Below, in pieces: positions 6,544 through 9,839 of a stretch of DNA of 9,839 nucleotides. The position numbers and the translations under genes were made by a program. Within the stretch, counting starts at the first letter, position 1; each line of letters starts with the position of its first letter. The notes beneath the pieces were generated by a model, which saw only the letters and a list, made by a program, of their open reading frames with translations, was not told the origin of the DNA and did not search any database. The DNA comes from an uncultured Caulobacteraceae bacterium (lineage in GTDB: Bacteria; Pseudomonadota; Alphaproteobacteria; Caulobacterales; Caulobacteraceae). The stretch covers positions 1 to 9,839 of the forward strand of contig CALFYB010000274.1 of NCBI GenBank assembly GCA_937952995.1, given 5' to 3'.

Positions 6544-6557
6544 TTGGGAATAAGCAA

Positions 6558-7139
6558 ATGCGCCTTACCAAAATTCTGATGCTTGCGGGTTTGGCGATTG
6601 CGCCGGCGCTGGTCGCACTTCCAGCCCTTGCGCAACAGGCAGCCCCAGCGCAACAGCCAGTCCCAACGCAACGGGCGGCTCCCTTCGCCGATCCGGCGCT
6701 AAAGCCGAATCCAGCCAATATCCCGTTTGTCCTTGAGGCAGACATTCCTTGGACGGGCACTGTGGGCAAGTTGCAGCAATATAAGATCTTGGGCGATGCC
6801 AATAAGCCGGGACCTTATATCGTGCTCATGAAATGGTGGCCGGGGGCCTATAGCCGCCCGCATTTTCACGAAAAGCTCCGTTATATCACGGTGATTTCGG
6901 GCACCTGGTGGGTCAGCTCCAGCACACATTATGACCCAAACAAAACCTACCCCCTTCCTGCTGGCACGCTAGTTCGCGACGAGCCCAACACGGTTCACTG
7001 GGATGGGGCCAAGGATGGTCCGGTTGTTCTGCAAATTTCGGGTGAGGGGCCTGCACCAAATATTGGGGTCGATGAGGACGGCAATCGTTTGCCACCCCGC
7101 GCGCCAAACGCAGCTGCTGCGAGCGGCGAACCAAAATAG
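6558..7139 (+). CDS. Exported cupin-domain protein
   Basis: 193 aa from the ATG at 6558, chosen because a signal peptide starts exactly there (MRLTKILMLAGLAIAPALVA, cleavage near ALAQ at 23-26) and GGGA lies 8 bp upstream. After a Gln/Ala/Pro linker made of three hexapeptide repeats (25-42), residues about 55-165 are a single cupin barrel. Motif 1 is G96-A-Y-S-R-P-H102-F-H104 to G115; motif 2 is PLPAGTLVRDEPNTVH with His147. His102, His104 and His147 can bind a metal, but the usual motif-1 Glu is Arg108. The segment KWWPGAYSRPHFHEK and the TWWVSSSTHYDP strand are typical of a widespread uncharacterised family of secreted cupins. The protein is periplasmic by prediction. The NHL gene follows after 49 bp on the same strand. 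The reaction is unknown. Confidence 0.88.
   Translation: MRLTKILMLAGLAIAPALVALPALAQQAAPAQQPVPTQRAAPFADPALKPNPANIPFVLEADIPWTGTVGKLQQYKILGDANKPGPYIVLMKWWPGAYSRPHFHEKLRYITVISGTWWVSSSTHYDPNKTYPLPAGTLVRDEPNTVHWDGAKDGPVVLQISGEGPAPNIGVDEDGNRLPPRAPNAAAASGEPK
6630..6683 (+). repeat. Three 18-bp tandem repeats encoding AQQAAP / AQQPVP / TQRAAP
   Basis: Three imperfect 18-bp units (6630-6647, 6648-6665, 6666-6683) each begin gCGCAAC or aCGCAAC and encode a hexapeptide of pattern (A/T)Q(Q/R)xxP. The array begins at the predicted signal-peptide cleavage site and forms a flexible linker before the cupin barrel. The units differ enough that active length variation is unlikely, but the repeat origin is clear. 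Confidence 0.6.
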
Positions 7140-7145
7140 AGGCGG

Positions 7146-7158
7146 TGGCCATCGGCCA
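7146..7158 (+). other. Small intercistronic stem-loop between cupin and NHL genes
   Basis: TGGCC (7146-7150) and GGCCA (7154-7158) pair across a 3-base loop, extendable by two G-T pairs. There is no following T run, and the NHL ribosome site lies 18 bp downstream. It may protect the 3' end of a processed cupin message, or be chance. Confidence 0.25.
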
Positions 7159-7188
7159 TTGCTCATTTAAGACTTGGGGAGAAACATA

Positions 7189-8331
7189 ATGAACAAACTC
7201 GGTTTCAAGGCTTTGGCCTTGCTGTCAGGCGTAAGCTTGACGCTGATCGGCGCGGCCGCGCTTGCGCAAAATGCAGCAGGCCAGGCGGCACCCGCCCAAC
7301 CCCCTGCAGACTATAATGTCTCAGCGCGCACGGACGCGGACAAGGCGCTCAATAACCCTTACGCGCGCGACGAAACTTTCTACAAGATCCCTAAGGATCT
7401 CGTATTGGGCGGCGCAAGTGGCATTGATATCGACAAGGACGGTAAGTCCGTTTGGTTGACCCACCGCTGTGGCACGCAAGACTATTGCATTGGCTCGGAT
7501 GCCACACCGATCCTGAAGTTTGACGCGACGGGTAAGATCTCCGCGCGGTTCGGCTCCAACATGATCGTCTATCCTCATGGTCTCCATGTCGACCGGGACG
7601 GCAACATCTGGATTGCAGACCTGCGGACCAACACCCATCAGCAGGGTAACCAATCGGCTAAGATCATTCCGGGCGCAGCGCCTAACGGCGCTCAGGTGAT
7701 CAAGTTCAGCCCAACCGGCAAGGTGCTGATGCGTCTGGGTGTGCCGGGTGTCTATGGTACGGACGGCGCGCATTTCAGCCAGCCTTCAGCGGTGATTACA
7801 GCCCCCAACGGCGATATTTTTGTTGCTGACGGCCATGATAGCGCACCCTCGAACAACCGGATCATGAAGTTCGACAAGACCGGCAAGTTCATCAAGGCTT
7901 GGGGCTCGACCGGTTCAGAGCCGGGACAGCTCAATTGCCCACATGCTCTGGCGCTCGACTCTCAAGGCCGGCTTTTTGTCGCCGACCGGGGTAACAACCG
8001 GATCCAAATCTATGATCAGGAGGGTAACCTCCTCGATAGCTGGAAACAGTTCGGCAAGCCCAGCGGTCTGTTCATCGACAAGAACGACATCCTCTATTCG
8101 GCCGACTCACAATCGGGCGTCCGTCAGCAAAACGCCTATATCCGCGGCGTTCATGTCGGCAGTGCCAAGACCGGTATCGTGACGGCCTTCATTCCTGATC
8201 CATTGGGCAATCCAACACCTTGGTTCCCATTGCGCGGAACGACCGGTGCCGAAGGCATCGCCGTGGCCAATGGCGCGATCATCGTGTCGCAGGTCACGCC
8301 CCCAGGGATGGCGCGCTACACGCTGAAATAA
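7189..8331 (+). CDS. Exported NHL-repeat six-bladed beta-propeller, peptidyl-hydroxyglycine alpha-amidating lyase (PAL)-like
   Basis: 380 aa from ATG 7189, which has GGGGAGA 6 nt upstream; an in-frame TTG five codons earlier is rejected. Residues 1-27 are a signal peptide (NKLGFKALALLSGVSLTLI, cleavage near ALAQ), then an Ala/Pro/Gln linker to about 41. Residues 65-380 hold NHL blades; the clearest is GKFIKAWGSTG...GQLNCPHALALDSQGRLFVADRGNNRIQIYD (232-276). Compared from memory with the animal PAL domain, HR of THRC (Arg93), PHGLHVDRDGNIWIADL (His130) and PHALALD (His252) match the active-site Arg and two zinc His. The PAL Tyr (SDGYC) corresponds to His216 (ADGHD), and the last zinc His (MPHDI) to Glu355 (AEGIA). 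Cys94 and Cys100 may form a disulfide. The role is probably periplasmic, lyase or binding; true amidating activity is doubtful. It is the middle gene of the cupin-NHL-MFS cluster. Confidence 0.88.
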   Translation: MNKLGFKALALLSGVSLTLIGAAALAQNAAGQAAPAQPPADYNVSARTDADKALNNPYARDETFYKIPKDLVLGGASGIDIDKDGKSVWLTHRCGTQDYCIGSDATPILKFDATGKISARFGSNMIVYPHGLHVDRDGNIWIADLRTNTHQQGNQSAKIIPGAAPNGAQVIKFSPTGKVLMRLGVPGVYGTDGAHFSQPSAVITAPNGDIFVADGHDSAPSNNRIMKFDKTGKFIKAWGSTGSEPGQLNCPHALALDSQGRLFVADRGNNRIQIYDQEGNLLDSWKQFGKPSGLFIDKNDILYSADSQSGVRQQNAYIRGVHVGSAKTGIVTAFIPDPLGNPTPWFPLRGTTGAEGIAVANGAIIVSQVTPPGMARYTLK

Positions 8332-8355
8332 CGCCCTTGGGTCTTAGCCAGGGCG
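8332..8355 (+). other. Hairpin directly after the NHL stop codon
   Basis: CGCCCT (8332-8337) pairs with AGGGCG (8350-8355), and GG/CC inside extends the stem to 8 bp with one bulged T and a 7-base loop. It starts at the first base after TAA. No T run follows, so it is better read as an mRNA 3' stabiliser or partial terminator than as a standard intrinsic terminator. Confidence 0.4.
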
Positions 8356-8366
8356 CGCAAGGTGAG

Positions 8367-8395
8367 CCGGTCATGTCCCTTGGGGATGTGACCGG
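8367..8395 (+). other. Strong 13-bp hairpin between NHL and MFS genes
   Basis: CCGGTCA (8367-8373) pairs with TGACCGG (8389-8395), two G-U wobbles continue the helix, and TCCC (8376-8379) pairs with GGGA (8383-8386). This gives a continuous 13-bp stem with the 3-base loop TTG. No T run follows. It is likely to be an attenuator, an RNase-protective structure or a Rho-assisted stop site separating expression of the transporter from the exported proteins. Confidence 0.5.
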
Positions 8396-8413
8396 GTTCA
8401 CGCAAAACGATTA

Positions 8414-8431
8414 CGCCGCATCATGACGGCG
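8414..8431 (+). other. Third hairpin, adjacent to the MFS ribosome-binding site
   Basis: CGCCG (8414-8418) and CGGCG (8427-8431) pair across an 8-base loop, three bases before the AGGGAG Shine-Dalgarno (8434-8439) of the transporter gene. It does not sequester the ribosome site but could affect access to it. Confidence 0.35.
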
Positions 8432-8445
8432 ACAGGGAGTGAAAA

Positions 8446-9681
8446 ATGGACGCAGCAAAATCGGGGTCGCTGAAAAGCGGTTCAACCTATGCTTGGGCTA
8501 TCGTGTTCGCAGCCTTCCTTTGCTTCGGCATCGTCTATGGGACGGTCACCTATTCGTTCACCATATTCGTTAATCCGTTGTCGAAGGCCTTCGGGGTCTC
8601 ACCAACGCAGGTCGTGCTTGGCTTTACCCTGCTGAATGTGGGGACTGGTGTTCTGGGCATGGCCGCAGGCCGGGTCATGGCGCGTTTCCCGATCCGCAAC
8701 GTTATGGTCGGCGGGTTGATCCTGCTGTCCGGCGGGTTCTTTGCCCTGTCGATGGTTCAATCCATTTGGCAGTTCTATTTGGCCTACGCCCTCATCGTCG
8801 CCTTTGGCTCGATCATTGTCGCGCCATTGGGAGCGTCAGCCATCGTGTCCAACTGGTTCGCTACAAACCGTGGACGCGCCCTAACGATCGCCACCTTAGG
8901 CACATCCTTTGGCCAGCTTTTGATCCCGCCATTCGCCGCGCGCATCATTGAAAGTGGCGGCTGGGAAGGGGCCTACCGGGCCTTTGCCGTGCTGATGCTC
9001 ATCGCGGTTGTTCCGATCGCTTTGCTGGTGGTTGATCGTCCAGAAAAGAAGGGCATGACGCCCTATGGAGCAGATCAGGCTGAAGATCAGCCTCAAGCCC
9101 CAGCAGAAGCGCTGATGTCCAATATGGAGATCGTCAAACGCCGGGACTTCTGGTCCATTGCGTCGAGCTATCTTCTGACGGTGCTGGTCTATTTGGCCTT
9201 GGTGGCCACCATCGTGCCCTATGCCCGTACCTTTGGGGTTACGGCACTGCAGGCCAGCCAGATGACAGTCTGTATGGGTATTTTTGCGATCATCGGGAAG
9301 ATCGGGTTCGCCACCTTTACCGACCGGATGGGATTGAGAAACACCTTCTGGATCGCGATTGGCCTGAACCTAACCGCGCTGATCCTGCTGTCGACCGTGC
9401 CGACCTACAATATCTTGTTTGTGGCGAGCGCCTTGATCGGCGGTTCGGCAGGCGGCGTGCTTCCCGTTTGGCCGGGTCTTATTGCCTCGCGATTTGGACC
9501 CCGCGCCTTGCCACAAGTGATGGGATTGATGAGCCCGTTGGTCTTGAGCCTTCAAGGCTTTGGAGCGCCCATCGCGACGGCCATGCATTACCGGCCAGCC
9601 TTCTTGATCTTCATCGGACTGCTGGTCGTCTCGGCCTTGATATCGCGCAACTTTGCCAAGCCAAGCGCTGCGGCGAACTAG
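8446..9681 (+). CDS. MFS transporter, oxalate/monocarboxylate (OxlT/MCT-like) type
   Basis: 411 aa with twelve predicted TM helices (roughly 16-38, 53-75, 84-104, 107-128, 145-168, 177-196, 237-258, 271-290, 299-318, 321-342, 354-376, 383-401). The cytoplasmic loop at about 198-235 is charged and Gln/Glu/Pro-rich, dividing the two halves. The loop 8-9 motif GKIGFATFTDRMGLRNT (284-300) is the MFS signature; its loop 2-3 counterpart (GMAAGRVMARFPIRN, 71-85) is degenerate. NWFATNRGRALTIATLGTSFGQLLIPPFA (136-164) is typical of monocarboxylate-type carriers. The start has AGGGAG at ideal spacing. The substrate is not readable; an organic acid imported for catabolism fits the family and the nearby dmpFG genes. 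It follows the NHL gene after 114 bp of hairpin-rich DNA and is followed by a terminator-like hairpin. Confidence 0.92.
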   Translation: MDAAKSGSLKSGSTYAWAIVFAAFLCFGIVYGTVTYSFTIFVNPLSKAFGVSPTQVVLGFTLLNVGTGVLGMAAGRVMARFPIRNVMVGGLILLSGGFFALSMVQSIWQFYLAYALIVAFGSIIVAPLGASAIVSNWFATNRGRALTIATLGTSFGQLLIPPFAARIIESGGWEGAYRAFAVLMLIAVVPIALLVVDRPEKKGMTPYGADQAEDQPQAPAEALMSNMEIVKRRDFWSIASSYLLTVLVYLALVATIVPYARTFGVTALQASQMTVCMGIFAIIGKIGFATFTDRMGLRNTFWIAIGLNLTALILLSTVPTYNILFVASALIGGSAGGVLPVWPGLIASRFGPRALPQVMGLMSPLVLSLQGFGAPIATAMHYRPAFLIFIGLLVVSALISRNFAKPSAAAN

Positions 9682-9703
9682 GGCTGGGTTAGTCTGCGCG
9701 AAG

Positions 9704-9727
9704 CGGGACGGGCTCCGGCCTGTCCCG
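9704..9727 (+). terminator. Strong GC-rich hairpin with UNCG-type tetraloop after the MFS gene
   Basis: CGGGACGGGC (9704-9713) pairs with GCCTGTCCCG (9718-9727) in a 10-bp stem with one G-U pair, capped by TCCG closed by a C-G pair, the exceptionally stable UNCG loop class. It begins 23 bp after the MFS stop. The downstream T run is minimal (CTTTG about 13 bp later), so termination may be partial or Rho-aided, but position and stability suit the end of the transcript. Confidence 0.6.
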
Positions 9728-9741
9728 TGTCACCTAGAGCT

Positions 9742-9751
9742 TTGAATTCAA
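9742..9751. promoter_or_regulatory. Perfect 10-bp palindrome upstream of the last reading frame
   Basis: TTGAATTCAA lies between the terminator hairpin and the start of the partial gene at the right edge. It could be an operator or part of a promoter, but no convincing -35/-10 pair surrounds it. Confidence 0.2.
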
Positions 9752-9770
9752 TATCGGGATGGACGTTCCA

Positions 9771-9839
9771 ATGACGCAGACACGGAGTTTTGGGCCCAAG
9801 GGTCAAGCGGTAGCCGGCTTGGCCGCCGTGCTATTGGCG
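9771..9839 (+). CDS. N-terminus of an unidentified protein, probably exported or membrane-anchored (partial)
   Basis: An open frame from ATG 9771 runs to the window edge and encodes 23 residues: a basic stretch (MTQTRSFGPKGQ) followed by a hydrophobic start (AVAGLAAVLLA), which is the shape of a signal peptide or first TM segment. An in-frame ATG at 9759 would add MDVP; neither start has a good Shine-Dalgarno (GGGATGGA lies upstream of 9771). It is on the same strand as the MFS gene but separated by the strong hairpin, so it may be a new transcription unit. I do not recognise the family from this fragment. Confidence 0.4.
   Translation, partial: MTQTRSFGPKGQAVAGLAAVLLA

Larger units (their letters stand above)
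6367..6557. promoter_or_regulatory. Divergent promoter region between dmpF and the cupin-NHL-MFS cluster
   Basis: A 191-bp spacer with no credible gene; the cupin reading frame stays open back to an ATG at 6408, but that start has no Shine-Dalgarno. Inside are an 8-bp palindrome CGGATCCG (6383-6390), candidate promoters in both directions, and two inverted repeats close to the cupin start (6500-6520 and 6531-6543), each annotated separately. The arrangement suggests joint control of the dmp genes and the exported-protein cluster by one regulator encoded elsewhere (inference). Confidence 0.55.

Noticed and set aside
6408..6557. Upstream ATG extending the cupin protein by 50 residues
   Set aside because: The extension would bury the signal peptide, covers the likely promoter region, has no ribosome site, and its translation looks random; ATG 6558 has GGGA at proper spacing.
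7174..7188. TTG start five codons before the NHL protein's ATG
   Set aside because: The GGGGAGA ribosome site lies inside this extension and is correctly spaced for the ATG at 7189.

Overview
The window looks like chromosomal DNA of an alphaproteobacterium, plausibly Sphingomonadales or Caulobacterales. This is inferred from a G+C content that looks to be in the high fifties to about 60%, tightly overlapping operons, and the gene families present; no rRNA or other phylogenetic marker is in the window. I see no mobile element, CRISPR array, tRNA or rRNA. Nearly all the DNA is coding.

Left block (1-2886, minus strand). This is a translationally coupled acyl-CoA operon read right to left: an acyl-CoA dehydrogenase, a fused HMG-CoA-synthase-like/DUF35 (OB-fold) protein, and the N-terminus of a thiolase cut by the window edge. 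Adjacent stop and start codons overlap (ATGA, then TGATG). The set resembles the archaeal thiolase/HMGCS/DUF35 complex and bacterial steroid or branched-chain acyl-CoA catabolic clusters. In this copy the positions of the HMGCS catalytic Glu, Cys and His all appear to be substituted, and three of the four zinc-ribbon cysteines are gone.

Middle block (2887-4309). A 161-bp divergent spacer with several inverted repeats separates the acyl-CoA operon from a KirBac-type inward-rectifier potassium channel on the plus strand. The channel gene meets a small exported monohaem cytochrome c gene tail to tail, with a 4-bp overlap of stop codons.

Central catabolic pair (4376-6366, minus strand). dmpF (acylating acetaldehyde dehydrogenase) and dmpG (4-hydroxy-2-oxoacid aldolase) encode the last two steps of a meta-cleavage or steroid-ring pathway, ending in pyruvate plus an acyl-CoA. 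The usual hydratase partner is not next to them; the cytochrome c gene lies 66 bp downstream on the same strand.

Right block (6367-9839, plus strand). A 191-bp divergent promoter region separates dmpF from a plus-strand cluster: an exported cupin, an exported six-bladed NHL propeller related to peptidyl-hydroxyglycine alpha-amidating lyase (PAL), and a 12-TM MFS transporter of the oxalate/monocarboxylate type. Three hairpins fill the gap before the transporter, and a hairpin with a UNCG-type loop follows it. The first residues of another, unidentified protein begin at the right edge.

Working model (inference): periplasmic cupin, PAL-like propeller and cytochrome c act on an organic compound, the MFS carrier imports a product, and DmpG/DmpF finish its breakdown. 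The acyl-CoA operon may feed the same or a separate side-chain oxidation route.
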